NCBI GenBank assembly: GCA_034005635.1
Contig: JAVEUJ010000020.1
Coordinates: 1-25,972 of the forward strand
DNA: 25,972 bases
Reading direction: 5' to 3'
DNA from: JAAZFE01 sp034005635
GTDB lineage: Bacteria > Verrucomicrobiota > Kiritimatiellia > CAIQIC01 > Lenti-01
Part shown: piece after piece, positions 1-7,883 of the stretch
How positions within the stretch are numbered: the stretch's first letter is position 1
Layout: each line of letters starts with the position of its first letter
The notes under the pieces: model-generated
Database searches by the model: none
Told to the model about the DNA's origin: nothing
The model's input: only the letters and a program-made list of their open reading frames with translations
Translations under genes and position numbers: made by a program

Positions 1-28
1 CCCTCTCCCCTCCCTCTTTTCCTCTCCC

Positions 29-309
29 CCTCTGTGCCCCTCGGTGGCCCTCTGTGGTTAAACCGGCTTTCTTCCTGCTTTCCTGCTGTTTCCTGTTTTT
101 CTGCTAAATTCCCCCTCCGCTCCCTGCCCCTTTGCGCCTTCGCGTCTTGGCGGGAGACCGGCTGGTTAATCTGTTCATGAGTGCTTGAGTTCAGATTCAT
201 TCCCGGCTCCCCCCACCTTCCCCCATTCGTGTCCATCAGTGTAATCCGTGGTTGTCTTATCTTGTTTGGTTGCGGCTATGCCGCGCTGTGGCCCTCTGTG
301 GTTTGTCCT
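29..309. repeat. Mosaic of short intergenic repeats in a gene-free stretch
   Basis: No convincing gene lies in positions 1-362. The stretch has several phrases that look like dispersed intergenic repeats. CTCTGTG and GGTGGCCCTCTGTGGTT occur at 29-60, and GTGGCCCTCTGTGGTTT recurs near 288-304. A CTT..GCG alternation (TTTGCGCCTTCGCGTCTT) lies at 131-148, and a GTGTCCATCAGTGTAATCCG phrase at 230-249. A small GCGGC-tat-GCCGC hairpin is at 272-284. Similar phrases are known to me from intergenic DNA of many unrelated bacteria, often mis-annotated as small proteins. That family assignment is from memory; the internal recurrence is visible here. Confidence 0.5.
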
Positions 310-362
310 CGGCTGTATCATGTACGGATCGGCACAACTAACGACCCACAACCAACGATTCC

Positions 363-1499
363 TCACCCCCGCAGGAAGCACCGCAGCGTTTCCACACCCG
401 CCTGGAGGGATTCCACCGCGATGAACTCAGCCGTGGTATGCGCCTGGGCAATGTCTCCGGGTCCCCAGACAAGCGTTTGACCACATACCGGGGCCAACAC
501 ACCGGCATCGCTGCACCAGGCCGCCGTAACAGTTGCTGGTTCCACGCCTGCGGCCGCCAGCGCCGCACTTAATCGTCGCGGGAGTTCCGCATCTGCTGCG
601 GTATGAAACGCACGGCCTTCCTTCATTAGTGTGAACTCGACGCCGCCGGGAATGTCCGCTACCCGCCGCCGCAGATCCTCCAGAATGGCGGCGCAGCTTT
701 CACCGGGCAGAAAACGGCGGTCCACCTGGATCTCGCAATGGTCAGGGACAATATTCGTCCCCGTGCCACCCGCGATGGTGCCCAACGAGACCGTAGGCGC
801 ACCTAGATCAGGCATGGTGAAGCGAGTCGCGGCCTGTGTCGTCGCTTCTTCGATAGCCCGCCACACCGCCGGCATTTTGAAGATAGCGTTATCGCCGCGA
901 GTCGGATCCGAACCGTGGGCAGCGCATCCGCGGGTGGCCGCTTTGAACCAACAAGCGCCCTTGTGGGCATGAACAATCTGCAGTCCTGTGGGCTCTAGCA
1001 CCACGCATTCATCGGCACGAATGCCTGCCGTCACCGCTTCTTCCGCACCATAGTTACCCGTCTCCTCCCCGATCGCTCCCAACCAAATCAGTTGCGTACC
1101 GGATTTTCGGAGCGCGGAGAGTGTCTCGTCATCCAGTGCCGCCATGAAAGCGGCCAGTGGTCCCTTCGTATCGCACGAGCCCCGACCATAGAGCTTGCCA
1201 TCCACTTCGCGCAGTTCGAAAGGATTTCCTTCGTAGCCCGTCACTCCCACCGTATCTAGATGCGACTCAAACATGAGCGTGCGCGCTGGTTTGTCTGGCC
1301 CCAACTGGGCCACTACATTGGGCCGGCCCGCGGTCGTTTCAATACGCCGCGTACTAAATCCCTTGGCGGCAAACCAGGGTTCCAGCCAATCGGCCAAACG
1401 TTTTTCTCCACGAATGGCGTCATCATCCGCCAGTTCGGGGTTCACGCTGGGAATAGCCACGAGGTGGCGCAACAGCTCAATATCAGCGCTTGAATTCAT
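363..1499 (-). CDS. M20-family metallopeptidase (ArgE/DapE/ACY1 type deacylase)
   Basis: 378-aa cytoplasmic metallohydrolase of the M20 family, which removes acyl groups from N-acyl amino acids or cleaves small peptides using two zinc ions. Visible ligands and catalytic residues are the HLD motif (H80, D82), D110 in GRGSCDTKG, the E145-E146 pair in GEETGN, E169 in LEPTG, and a late His in QAHTTAEF near residue 353. The dimerisation insert lies between the two halves. The start is supported by AAGGA about 8 nt upstream. It is last in a three-gene operon, 16 nt after menA, with no arginine or lysine genes nearby. Substrate (acetylornithine, succinyl-diaminopimelate or another) cannot be fixed from sequence alone. 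The family is secure. Confidence 0.9.
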   Translation of the reverse strand: MNSSADIELLRHLVAIPSVNPELADDDAIRGEKRLADWLEPWFAAKGFSTRRIETTAGRPNVVAQLGPDKPARTLMFESHLDTVGVTGYEGNPFELREVDGKLYGRGSCDTKGPLAAFMAALDDETLSALRKSGTQLIWLGAIGEETGNYGAEEAVTAGIRADECVVLEPTGLQIVHAHKGACWFKAATRGCAAHGSDPTRGDNAIFKMPAVWRAIEEATTQAATRFTMPDLGAPTVSLGTIAGGTGTNIVPDHCEIQVDRRFLPGESCAAILEDLRRRVADIPGGVEFTLMKEGRAFHTAADAELPRRLSAALAAAGVEPATVTAAWCSDAGVLAPVCGQTLVWGPGDIAQAHTTAEFIAVESLQAGVETLRCFLRG

Positions 1500-1515
1500 T
1501 CAGACCGTCCTTTTC

Positions 1516-2397
1516 TTAGCTAAAACCCATCCACAACCCGGCGACAAACAAAAGGCCAAACAGGAGGTGCAGCATGGCGATGCCCACCACGTGCCGCTCT
1601 TGCACCGGCCCCTTCCATACCTGCCAAAACCAACCCACCGCCCAAGGCAGTGTTAAGAGGGACAGTTGCACCGCAAATGGCACGAGACGGGTCGCCGCCA
1701 TCCACGTGGTCATGGCATAGGCTGCCACCAGCAACAGGCCGGCCACCACTTTCGCCTCGACGGGGCTGAATAGCATCGGCAACGTCCGCAAGCCAACCGC
1801 GCGGTCCGATGCTAAATCACGCAGATTATTGGTATACAGCAGCAACGTCATCAACAAGCCCGCAGGCACCCCCGCCGCCACCGCTCCCCATGAAAACTGC
1901 CCGGTCTGGGCCGCGTAACCGCCGAGCGTCAGACCCACGCCCATCGTTAAAAAAAGCCAAATCTCGCCCAACGCGTGATGCTTGGGACTGCGAGGGCCCG
2001 CGCAGTAGAACACAGCGCCCACCAGACCGAACGCATACAAAATCAGTAGACGCCCACTAGTTTCATAGACCAGCCACAGTCCCGCCAGCAGACTGAAAAA
2101 GGCGCACGCACTGGCCACACGAAAAACGCGCCGAGGCGTGATTTCACCCCGAACCAACACCCCACTGCCCTCCCCACCGCCCACGCGATCAACGCCAGAC
2201 TTAAAATCAAAATAATCGTTCCACAAATTGGCCGCCGTATGCATCAAAAGGCCTGCTACCAGCGCCACCCAGAAGCGCACCACAGAAAAGTCTTGTCCCA
2301 GCACACGCGCATACAGCCCCCCAATCGCCACCGGGATGATGCTGGCGGAATACGCATAGGGCCGCACCGCCTTGATCCACAGTTGCAACTGATTCAT
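1516..2397 (-). CDS. menA: UbiA-family prenyltransferase, MenA-like (1,4-dihydroxy-2-naphthoate prenyltransferase)
   Basis: 293-aa multi-pass membrane enzyme with about 8-9 hydrophobic helices. The first Asp-rich motif is NDYFDFKSGVDR (N60, D61, D64, D70), and the second is in NNLRDLASDRAVGLRTLP about two-thirds along. These are the Mg-prenyl-diphosphate binding sites of UbiA enzymes. The NNLRD..DRA.G.RTL form is typical of MenA, which attaches the isoprenoid tail to dihydroxynaphthoate in menaquinone synthesis. The start is chosen at ATG 2397, which forms a TGATG junction with the stop of the upstream gene; a GTG one codon earlier (2400) is possible. No other men gene is in the window, so the quinone substrate is inferred. 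Confidence 0.8.
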   Translation of the reverse strand: MNQLQLWIKAVRPYAYSASIIPVAIGGLYARVLGQDFSVVRFWVALVAGLLMHTAANLWNDYFDFKSGVDRVGGGEGSGVLVRGEITPRRVFRVASACAFFSLLAGLWLVYETSGRLLILYAFGLVGAVFYCAGPRSPKHHALGEIWLFLTMGVGLTLGGYAAQTGQFSWGAVAAGVPAGLLMTLLLYTNNLRDLASDRAVGLRTLPMLFSPVEAKVVAGLLLVAAYAMTTWMAATRLVPFAVQLSLLTLPWAVGWFWQVWKGPVQERHVVGIAMLHLLFGLLFVAGLWMGFS

Positions 2398-2954
2398 CAC
2401 CAGTTTCCCGGAAAGCGCGCGCCGTCTTCCGTTTGAATGGTGACGTTATCAATACGCCAGCCGTCGGCTCCCTTGCGCCATAACAACTCGGCCGACCCAT
2501 TGCCTTCTTCGGCGGCACCGGCCTCGGGGACAAGACGATAACGCGCCTTGAGGTGGATCGTCACCTCACCCTGTCGTGACGCGAGAACCACCGCCTGCGG
2601 ATCATTCAGACGGATTTGCGCCAACAAAGAGCGGATCTGAGCAAAGAGCTGTACGATTTCTTGGCGACCCGTGGCGAGAATGCCATGGGGGGTGTAGTCC
2701 AGCACGGCATCTTCCGCCAGGTTCTTACCCAATCGGTGAGCGGCCAGCCCCAATGCTACCGGCGACTCATCACCCGTTTTTTCAACGAGCTGCACGATGC
2801 GCAGCGAGGCCCGCCGCAGGCGTGCTCCCGTGGAATAATAACTGAAGACCCACAGCCCCATCAGCAATGCCAACGTCAGCAGCAGCACGCCCGACAAGGC
2901 CCGTTTTTCTCTGCGCAATGAGTCGCGCCCTGATTTTGGATCTGATTTATTCAT
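2397..2954 (-). CDS. Single-pass membrane protein with NTF2-like (SnoaL-type) domain
   Basis: Predicted 185-aa protein. After a charged N-terminus (MNKSDPKSGRDSLRREKR) there is one transmembrane helix at about residues 20-38. An extracytoplasmic domain follows, with the helix-then-curved-sheet pattern of NTF2/SnoaL folds (acidic AEDAVLDYTPHG segment, ending WRIDNVTIQTEDG). No catalytic residues are recognisable. Its stop overlaps the menA start, so the two are probably translationally coupled. The reading frame extends upstream to 3023, but that would nearly abut the divergent gene at 3026. ATG 2954 gives a natural pre-helix N-terminus; ATG 2972 is also possible, and neither has a strong ribosome binding site. 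Function unknown. Confidence 0.7.
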   Translation of the reverse strand: MNKSDPKSGRDSLRREKRALSGVLLLTLALLMGLWVFSYYSTGARLRRASLRIVQLVEKTGDESPVALGLAAHRLGKNLAEDAVLDYTPHGILATGRQEIVQLFAQIRSLLAQIRLNDPQAVVLASRQGEVTIHLKARYRLVPEAGAAEEGNGSAELLWRKGADGWRIDNVTIQTEDGARFPGNW

Positions 2955-3025
2955 AATTCGCTGGTCTTTCATGTCCTGGGAGTTTACAACAGGATGACAA
3001 AAGTGGAAACGGCGAAAGAGCAACT

Positions 3026-3574
3026 ATGAGCGAACAAACCCCCATCCAGGACCTTATTGATCCGGCCCAGGCCATTTTGGAGGATATTCTCCGGTTGCTG
3101 GAATTTCAGGATGCCCAGGTGGAATCCACCGTTGCAGATGGACAGATCTATTTTCAAATCATCACCTCGGAGGCCGGACGGCTTATCGGGCGCACGGCCC
3201 AGTCGCTGGATGCCGTGCAGTTCCTCCTCAACCGCCTGCTGTCACGTAAATACGATGATTTCCCCTATTGTGTCGTCGATACCGAAGAATACCGCGCCCG
3301 GCGCCGGGAAAAACTACTGGCCGATACCCAGCAAGCCCTCGACCATGTGCGCCAGACCGGACAATCATGGCGCATGCCATTACTCAATTCCATGGATCGC
3401 CGCTTGATCCATCAGGCGCTTAAGGATTGCCCGGATATCGAAACCTATTCCGAAGACGAAGAGCCAGACGGCCGGAAACGCGTCGTCATTGCGCTGGTCG
3501 AACTGGAACCCCAGACAGCTGACGAACCAGCCGACGAACCATCCGCTGATGCGGCGGCGTCTGATCCAGTCTGA
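3026..3574 (+). CDS. KH-R3H RNA-binding protein, Jag/KhpB-like
   Basis: 182-aa cytoplasmic protein with the KH (about residues 25-85) and R3H (about 90-160) domains of the Jag/KhpB/EloR family, which binds RNA and affects cell elongation and division in Firmicutes. The KH signature GRLIGRTAQSLDAVQFLLNR is present, but the second Gly of the GxxG loop is Ala (G55-R-T-A58). The R3H motif R125-x3-H129 is intact in NSMDRRLIHQAL. The family's N-terminal Jag_N domain is absent, and an acidic/Ala tail follows. The gene is usually next to yidC, but here it stands alone, divergent from the menA operon with only about 50-70 bp between them. A purine-rich AAAGAG lies upstream of the ATG. Confidence 0.85.
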   Translation: MSEQTPIQDLIDPAQAILEDILRLLEFQDAQVESTVADGQIYFQIITSEAGRLIGRTAQSLDAVQFLLNRLLSRKYDDFPYCVVDTEEYRARRREKLLADTQQALDHVRQTGQSWRMPLLNSMDRRLIHQALKDCPDIETYSEDEEPDGRKRVVIALVELEPQTADEPADEPSADAAASDPV

Positions 3575-3601
3575 TATCCCTCCCGCTGCTGCGAATCGTA
3601 T

Positions 3602-3637
3602 CCCGGTTTCTACCGGGCAACCGCTTTGCCTGCCCGG
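3602..3637. terminator. Alternative hairpins between convergent genes, possible weak terminator
   Basis: Two perfect but mutually exclusive inverted repeats share bases. CCCGGT-ttct-ACCGGG spans 3602-3617. CCGGGCA (3613-3619) pairs with TGCCCGG (3631-3637) across an 11-nt loop. They lie in the 76-bp gap between the convergent khpB-like gene and the PEP-CTERM ORF, where a bidirectional terminator is expected. There is no T-tract on either side, so intrinsic termination is only a possibility. Confidence 0.3.
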
Positions 3638-3650
3638 AAACCCTGAAACG

Positions 3651-4103
3651 TTACGTGCCGCTCTTGCGGCGCAACCCCACTACCAGCGCACCCAGCGCCA
3701 GCAGCCCTATCGTCGCCGACTCAGGAATCGCCGTAACATCGAAGGTGGCAGTGAAATAATTGGCGCTGGGGAACGTCACGGGGTCAACGCCTTCGGTGAA
3801 GACACTTGTGGCACCATCATGGCCCCTATAGCTCATATACGAGCCTTCAGGCCATGCGTGTTCCCGTGAAACCAACGCATCGAGGGTGTAGGTGGCCTGC
3901 AGCGCCCGCAGCAGCAAGCAAATCAATGCCGGCGACACTTCCTTTTGGCCCAGATGCGCGGCACGCGGAGTGAAGCTGGTTAAGTATACTGCGCCCCCCC
4001 CGCGTAACAAGTAGCTGGGCTGAAATCGTCGGACATCTTGCTGGGGCAAGAGACTGCAGGCAGATGTAAGTAGCACATGACAGAGTCGACGCCGGACCGT
4101 CAT
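3651..4103 (-). CDS. Small ORF with PEP-CTERM-like sorting tail, possibly a decayed gene
   Basis: 150-aa ORF ending in the tripartite tail of PEP-CTERM proteins: a P-E-S motif, the hydrophobic segment ATIGLLALGALVVGL, then RRK. Such tails are recognised and cleaved by exosortase at the membrane. The preceding 60 residues look like genuine secreted sequence. The first half does not: it has no clear signal peptide and crosses an 8-base G run (minus strand; 3994-4001). In the other frame, the region just before that run reads MSDDFSPATCYAGG, and a stretch after it reads GPKGSVAGIDLLAAAGAAG, which suggests one or more frameshifts. GAGGGAAC precedes the ATG. It could be an intact short protein or a pseudogene; the C-terminal tail call is firm. 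Confidence 0.55.
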   Translation of the reverse strand: MTVRRRLCHVLLTSACSLLPQQDVRRFQPSYLLRGGGAVYLTSFTPRAAHLGQKEVSPALICLLLRALQATYTLDALVSREHAWPEGSYMSYRGHDGATSVFTEGVDPVTFPSANYFTATFDVTAIPESATIGLLALGALVVGLRRKSGT

Positions 4104-4211
4104 GTTCCCTCTTCTATATGATCGCAGGAAGATTCTAAGACCCCTGTTTTAAACATCAAGAAGCAAAAGCGAAAAAACACACAGAAGCCCAATATAATCA
4201 GGGCAAAAAAA

Positions 4212-4286
4212 TGGAGCGAGCGATGGGAGTCGAACCCACGACAGCCACCTTGGCAAGGTGGCGCTCTACCACTGAGCTACGCTCGC
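4212..4286 (-). tRNA. tRNA-Gly (anticodon GCC)
   Basis: On the minus strand the cloverleaf is complete. The acceptor stem is GCGAGCG/CGCTCGC. The D-arm is GCTCAGTGGTAGAGC. The anticodon stem-loop is CCACC-TTGCCAA-GGTGG with anticodon GCC. The T-arm is GTGGG-TTCGACT-CCCAT (TTCGA loop core), with discriminator T and an encoded CCA end (4212-4214 on the plus strand). Length is 75 nt with CCA. The discriminator base U fits bacterial glycine tRNAs. A TATGAT-like -10 hexamer lies at 4312-4317 on the minus strand, without a good -35. Confidence 0.97.
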
Positions 4287-4512
4287 GCCTACTGAGAACA
4301 CTGCGGAATCTATCATATGCTCCTCGTTGCGCAACCTCTTTTTTCCCTTTTACTCGGATTGCTTACCCTAACGAACAATGGATTCACGGAGCAATTCATC
4401 TAACGTGGCAATAGAACCAGGGCGCCACGTAGAATGGATCGGCGTCCACGCGGTGAGGCAAAAGACACTTTGCATTAGACCCGCTGGGCATGGTATTTTG
4501 TCAGGTATGGAA

Positions 4513-4998
4513 ATGAGCCCATGGACATGGTATGTCGGCCTGTTGGCCGGGGGACTACTGTTGGTGATCGCTGAGATATTCATCCCCGGCGGCATCGTCG
4601 GTATGTTCGGTGTTATGGCTCTGCTCGGGGCAATGGGCTTGGGACTGGCCATCTTTCCCTCGCCGTGGGGCTTTTTATCGGCTTTGGGCATTATCGTTTT
4701 TGGAGGCATCTTCCTCTTACTGTGGATTCAGTACTTCCCACGCACGCGCACCGGTCGGCGCATTGCCTTGCGCCTAGACGGGGCAGACTATAAATCGGCA
4801 GCCGCACCTGCTCCGGCTTTGCGCGGAGCATCTGGCGAAGCGATCACAGCGCTGCGCCCCGCCGGCATTGCCCTGATCGACGGCAAGCGCTATGACGTAT
4901 TGGCAGATGGCGGAGAGTGGATTGCCGCCGGTGCCGCCATCCGCGTCAGTGACATCCGTGACGGCCATCTTATTGTTAGCGACACCGCATCAGCATGA
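4513..4998 (+). CDS. NfeD-family membrane protein (short form, no ClpP-like domain)
   Basis: 161-aa inner-membrane protein. Three or four tightly packed helices occupy about residues 5-80 (W-x-Y-V-G start, GGIVGMFGVMALLGAMGLG), followed by a C-terminal OB-fold domain. The OB-fold shows the NfeD signature: G.ASGEAITALRPAGIALIDGKRYDV, then the G-x-x-I...G...V.....G..L.V spacing. NfeD proteins partner with flotillin-type scaffolds and are thought to help organise membrane microdomains. The floA gene lies two genes downstream, the classical linkage. ATG 4513 is chosen because AGG sits 7 nt upstream; ATG 4507 is the alternative. Its stop overlaps the next start (ATGA). First gene of a six-gene plus-strand operon. 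Confidence 0.88.
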   Translation: MSPWTWYVGLLAGGLLLVIAEIFIPGGIVGMFGVMALLGAMGLGLAIFPSPWGFLSALGIIVFGGIFLLLWIQYFPRTRTGRRIALRLDGADYKSAAAPAPALRGASGEAITALRPAGIALIDGKRYDVLADGGEWIAAGAAIRVSDIRDGHLIVSDTASA

Positions 4999-6155
4999 GG
5001 TATCCCTTCTCCAGCCTGTTTTTGATTGTAGCGCTGCTGCTGGCGCCGGCCGCGGCTCAGGCCTACCACTTTCGCATGGCCGACGGCACCAATGCCCTGG
5101 TGCTGGCCGCTGACGAATCCCTTCCCGATGAAACCGGCATGCTCGGCCAGGAACTCGACATCCGCGGCAGGGCCGATCACGACCTTTGGCTGGCGGCCAA
5201 TTCCGTGCGCTTTGTCGGAGACTGCGCGGGGGATCTCCGTCTGCTGGCCCGGTCCGCTGTCTTGTCCGGGACCGCACAGCAAAACCTGTTGGCCTATGCC
5301 GCCGGCCTCCAGATCGCCACCGGCGCCGTTATCCATGGGCAGGCGGCACTGTTTGGCAATCATGTCATTTGTGAAGGTCAAATCGATGGTGACGCATGGA
5401 TTGTGGCGCAGTCCGCCACCCTGGGCGGACAGTGGGGCGGCACGGTGCGCGTACAGGCCGATGAAATCCGTGTGGCACCCAACACGATCATCGCAGGCGA
5501 TCTGGTATATGCCGCACCCAAGGCGCCCGTCTTGGATTCCAGCGTTTCTATCGGCGGAACCGTCCGGCCGCGCACCTCCCTGCTCTCTGACGTCGTTGGC
5601 AGTTCAGGGACTACTTTGCGCAACCGGCTGGGGCTCCATGGGTTTCTTTTTCTGGCGGCGTTGCTGGTGGGCATGCCGTTTGTCGGCCTGTTCCCACTGC
5701 TGGCGGGCAGTGCCGTGCGGAACCTCCAGGCCTCTCCCTGGCGGACGCTGGTGGCCGGACTGATAACGGTCATGATGGGGCCCTTCTTGATCGGTTTTGC
5801 CCTGATGACGGTCGTCGGCATCCCGCTGGCTTTGGTTCTAGGTGCCGCGTATATCCTGCTGACCTACCTGTCGCATATCGTCATTGCGCTCTGGATCGGC
5901 CACCGTTTGGTGCGCACACCGGGTCCGCAATCCTTTGGCCAAGTGCTGCTGGCGCTGGCGGCGGGTCTCTTCATTCTCTATTTTGCCACCGCTCTGCCGG
6001 GCGTGGCTTCGTTCATCGCACTGCCCATCGTTGTACTAGGCGCAGGCGCCCTGGTGCGTTCACGCCCGCGACAAACGCTTGTCGCCATCCCGATGCCGCC
6101 CCCGGCCAACCCCTTTTCAAAAAAACCTGAACCACCGCCCCCACCTCAAGCCTAA
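4995..6155 (+). CDS. Exported beta-repeat (bactofilin-like) protein with C-terminal membrane helices
   Basis: 386 aa. A signal peptide (about 1-23, ending AAAQA) is followed by a domain at about 30-195 of short repeating units in which hydrophobic residues alternate and Gly/Asp punctuate (DLRLLARSAVLSG, DAWIVAQSATLGG). This is the pattern of right-handed beta-solenoid, polymer-forming bactofilin-like domains. Four to six membrane helices occupy about 215-355, and a Pro-rich tail ends the protein. Its ATG overlaps the nfeD stop and it precedes floA by 10 nt, so it is wedged inside the NfeD-flotillin pair. I infer a membrane-anchored scaffold displayed outside the cytoplasm. No enzyme motif is visible and the domain assignment is by pattern only. 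Confidence 0.7.
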   Translation: MRYPFSSLFLIVALLLAPAAAQAYHFRMADGTNALVLAADESLPDETGMLGQELDIRGRADHDLWLAANSVRFVGDCAGDLRLLARSAVLSGTAQQNLLAYAAGLQIATGAVIHGQAALFGNHVICEGQIDGDAWIVAQSATLGGQWGGTVRVQADEIRVAPNTIIAGDLVYAAPKAPVLDSSVSIGGTVRPRTSLLSDVVGSSGTTLRNRLGLHGFLFLAALLVGMPFVGLFPLLAGSAVRNLQASPWRTLVAGLITVMMGPFLIGFALMTVVGIPLALVLGAAYILLTYLSHIVIALWIGHRLVRTPGPQSFGQVLLALAAGLFILYFATALPGVASFIALPIVVLGAGALVRSRPRQTLVAIPMPPPANPFSKKPEPPPPPQA

Positions 6156-6165
6156 GGAGTCCGTC

Positions 6166-7185
6166 ATGCCTTTCATCCAAATTCTGTTTATCTTACTGGC
6201 GCTCGTCGTTGTTATCCTCTTGGGTATCTTCTTCTATTTCCTGAAGATCTGGGTGCGCGCGTGGATGAGCGGAGCCTACATCTCCCTGCTTAACCTGCTC
6301 GGCATGAAACTGCGCAACGTGAACCCCACGCTTATTGTCGATGCCCGCATCCGTGCTGTGAAGGCCGGCTTGCCGCTCAGTTCGGATCAACTCGAAGCCC
6401 ATTACCTCGCTGGCGGCGACATCATCAATGTCGTCCAAGCGCTTATCGCCGCTGATAAGGCCAACATCGAATTGACCTTCCAGCGCGCGGCGGCAATTGA
6501 TCTAGCCGGACGCGATGTCTATGACGCCGTGCGCACCTCGGTCAATCCGAAGGTCATTGATTGCCCCGATCCGACCAAGGGGGCCTCGATGCTGGATGCT
6601 GTGGCCCGCGACGGCATCCGCCTGCTGATCAAAGCCCGCGTGACCGTACGCGCCAACCTCGCCCGCTTGGTCGGTGGTGCCACCGAGGACACGATTATCG
6701 CCCGCGTGGGCCAGGGCATCGTCTCCGCCATCGGCTCCTCGACCACCTACAAGGATGTGCTGGAAAATCCTGATCACATCTCACGCAAGGTGCTCAACTC
6801 CGGACTCGACGCCCAGACGGCATTTGAAATTGTTTCGATCGATATCGCCGACGTCTCCGTGGCAGGTGTCTCCGGCGCCCGCGAAGTCGCCAACGTCGGT
6901 GCCTTGCTGGAAACCGAGCGCGCCGAGGCCGACAAGAAGATGCGCCAGGCCGAAGCCGAAGGCCGCCGTGCAATGGCCGCTGCCGCCGAGCAGGAAATGC
7001 GGGCGCGTATTCAGGAAATGCAGGCTAAGGTGGTTGAGGCTCAGGCCGAAATACCCATGGCCATTGCCACGGCGATGAAGGCGGGCAATCTCGGTGTGAT
7101 GGACTATCTGCGGATGCAGAACATTATGTCGGACACCTCCATGCGTGAGTCGCTGGCTGAAGGTGAAAAGCCCCAGCAGTCCTAA
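6166..7185 (+). CDS. floA: Flotillin-like protein FloA
   Basis: 339-aa membrane scaffold of the FloA/UPF0365 family, which forms oligomeric foci in bacterial functional membrane microdomains. One N-terminal hydrophobic segment (about residues 3-30) is followed by the SPFH/PHB domain. Family-diagnostic stretches include VDARIRAVKAGLPLSSDQLEAHYLAGG, VTVRANLARLVGGATEDTI and DIADVSVA. A Glu/Ala coiled coil (about 240-300) then leads to MDYLRMQNI near the end. Length matches the family (about 330). The start is fixed by AAGGAG 7 nt upstream of ATG 6166; an in-frame upstream ATG inside the previous gene is discounted. In Bacillus the order is nfeD-floA-yqfB; here an extra membrane gene lies between nfeD and floA. 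Confidence 0.95.
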   Translation: MPFIQILFILLALVVVILLGIFFYFLKIWVRAWMSGAYISLLNLLGMKLRNVNPTLIVDARIRAVKAGLPLSSDQLEAHYLAGGDIINVVQALIAADKANIELTFQRAAAIDLAGRDVYDAVRTSVNPKVIDCPDPTKGASMLDAVARDGIRLLIKARVTVRANLARLVGGATEDTIIARVGQGIVSAIGSSTTYKDVLENPDHISRKVLNSGLDAQTAFEIVSIDIADVSVAGVSGAREVANVGALLETERAEADKKMRQAEAEGRRAMAAAAEQEMRARIQEMQAKVVEAQAEIPMAIATAMKAGNLGVMDYLRMQNIMSDTSMRESLAEGEKPQQS

Positions 7186-7868
7186 TGCCGGACCTGCCTG
7201 CCATCTTCCTTGCTGTTGGCGACGGTTCCTCCGTCCTAGAGGTGGTCGTCTGGCTGGTTGTGGGTGCCGTCTGGCTCGTGAGCCAGGTGGCTGCCAACCG
7301 CAAGAAAAGAGAACAGGCGCAGCGCAGAAACGCAGCCCGGGCGGAGGGTTCCGACCCACGCCCCGGCTCGCCCTCCCCCGCGCCGGATGAACTGGCCGAG
7401 ATATTCAAACGGCTGGGGGCGGACATTCCTTCGACGCCGCCCCCACGCCCACGGCCAGCGGCGCCCGCGCCCCGTCCTGCGCCCCAACGTCGCAGCGCCC
7501 CCTCGAAAATCCAACCAAATATTGCCCGGCGATTAGCCCGGGCCAAGGCGGAAGCCGTCAAGGCCCAGCGCGAAGTCGAAGCCGCGTGGCACATTCCCCC
7601 GCTCACAGAAATCCAGGGCGTGGCTACCCGACAAGACGACGATCAATCTGTCCAGGCGGCTACCCGCACCAGTGGCCTGATACTGCCCCGACTGCACGCC
7701 ATGGATTTACGACTTTTGAAGTTTCCATCGATCCCCATGCCGAGCCTCAACCAAACCCAACGCCGTGCGCCCCCCCTGCCTATCTCCCTGCATGGACACC
7801 GTGCACTCAAGCACGCCATTGTCGCTCAAGCCCTGCTGCATCCGCCCAAAAGCGAATTTCGCATGTAG
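7185..7868 (+). CDS. Pro-rich single-pass membrane protein of the flotillin operon
   Basis: 227-aa protein. A transmembrane helix (about residues 16-35) is followed by a basic stretch (NRKKREQAQRR) and a long Pro/Ala/Arg-rich linker (about 55-110). A charged, possibly coiled segment (about 110-140) and a conserved-looking end (HRALKHAIVAQALLHPPKS) complete it. I recall unnamed proteins beside flotillin or NfeD genes in planctomycetes and verrucomicrobia with the same design, ending in a hydrophobic AI(I/V)..E/Q.L..PP motif. That C-terminal motif is the best clue to a shared, unnamed family. It starts on the A of the floA stop (TAATG), so it is probably coupled to floA. A membrane-tethered partner of FloA is inferred; function unknown. 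Confidence 0.75.
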   Translation: MPDLPAIFLAVGDGSSVLEVVVWLVVGAVWLVSQVAANRKKREQAQRRNAARAEGSDPRPGSPSPAPDELAEIFKRLGADIPSTPPPRPRPAAPAPRPAPQRRSAPSKIQPNIARRLARAKAEAVKAQREVEAAWHIPPLTEIQGVATRQDDDQSVQAATRTSGLILPRLHAMDLRLLKFPSIPMPSLNQTQRRAPPLPISLHGHRALKHAIVAQALLHPPKSEFRM

Positions 7869-7883
7869 CGGAAGGGGGCCCGG

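Noticed and set aside
631..972. 113-aa plus-strand ORF opposite the M20 peptidase
   Set aside because: Shadow of a conserved gene; Arg/Ser-rich reverse-frame composition and no ribosome binding site.
2397..3023. Longer start for the NTF2-like protein at 3023
   Set aside because: The extra residues (MLFRRFHFCHPVVNSQD...) would leave only 2 bp to the divergent gene, with no room for two promoters, and do not look like protein N-terminal sequence.
6079..6165. N-terminal extension of FloA
   Set aside because: It lies in the 3' end of the preceding gene; FloA proteins start right before the membrane segment, and AAGGAG marks ATG 6166.
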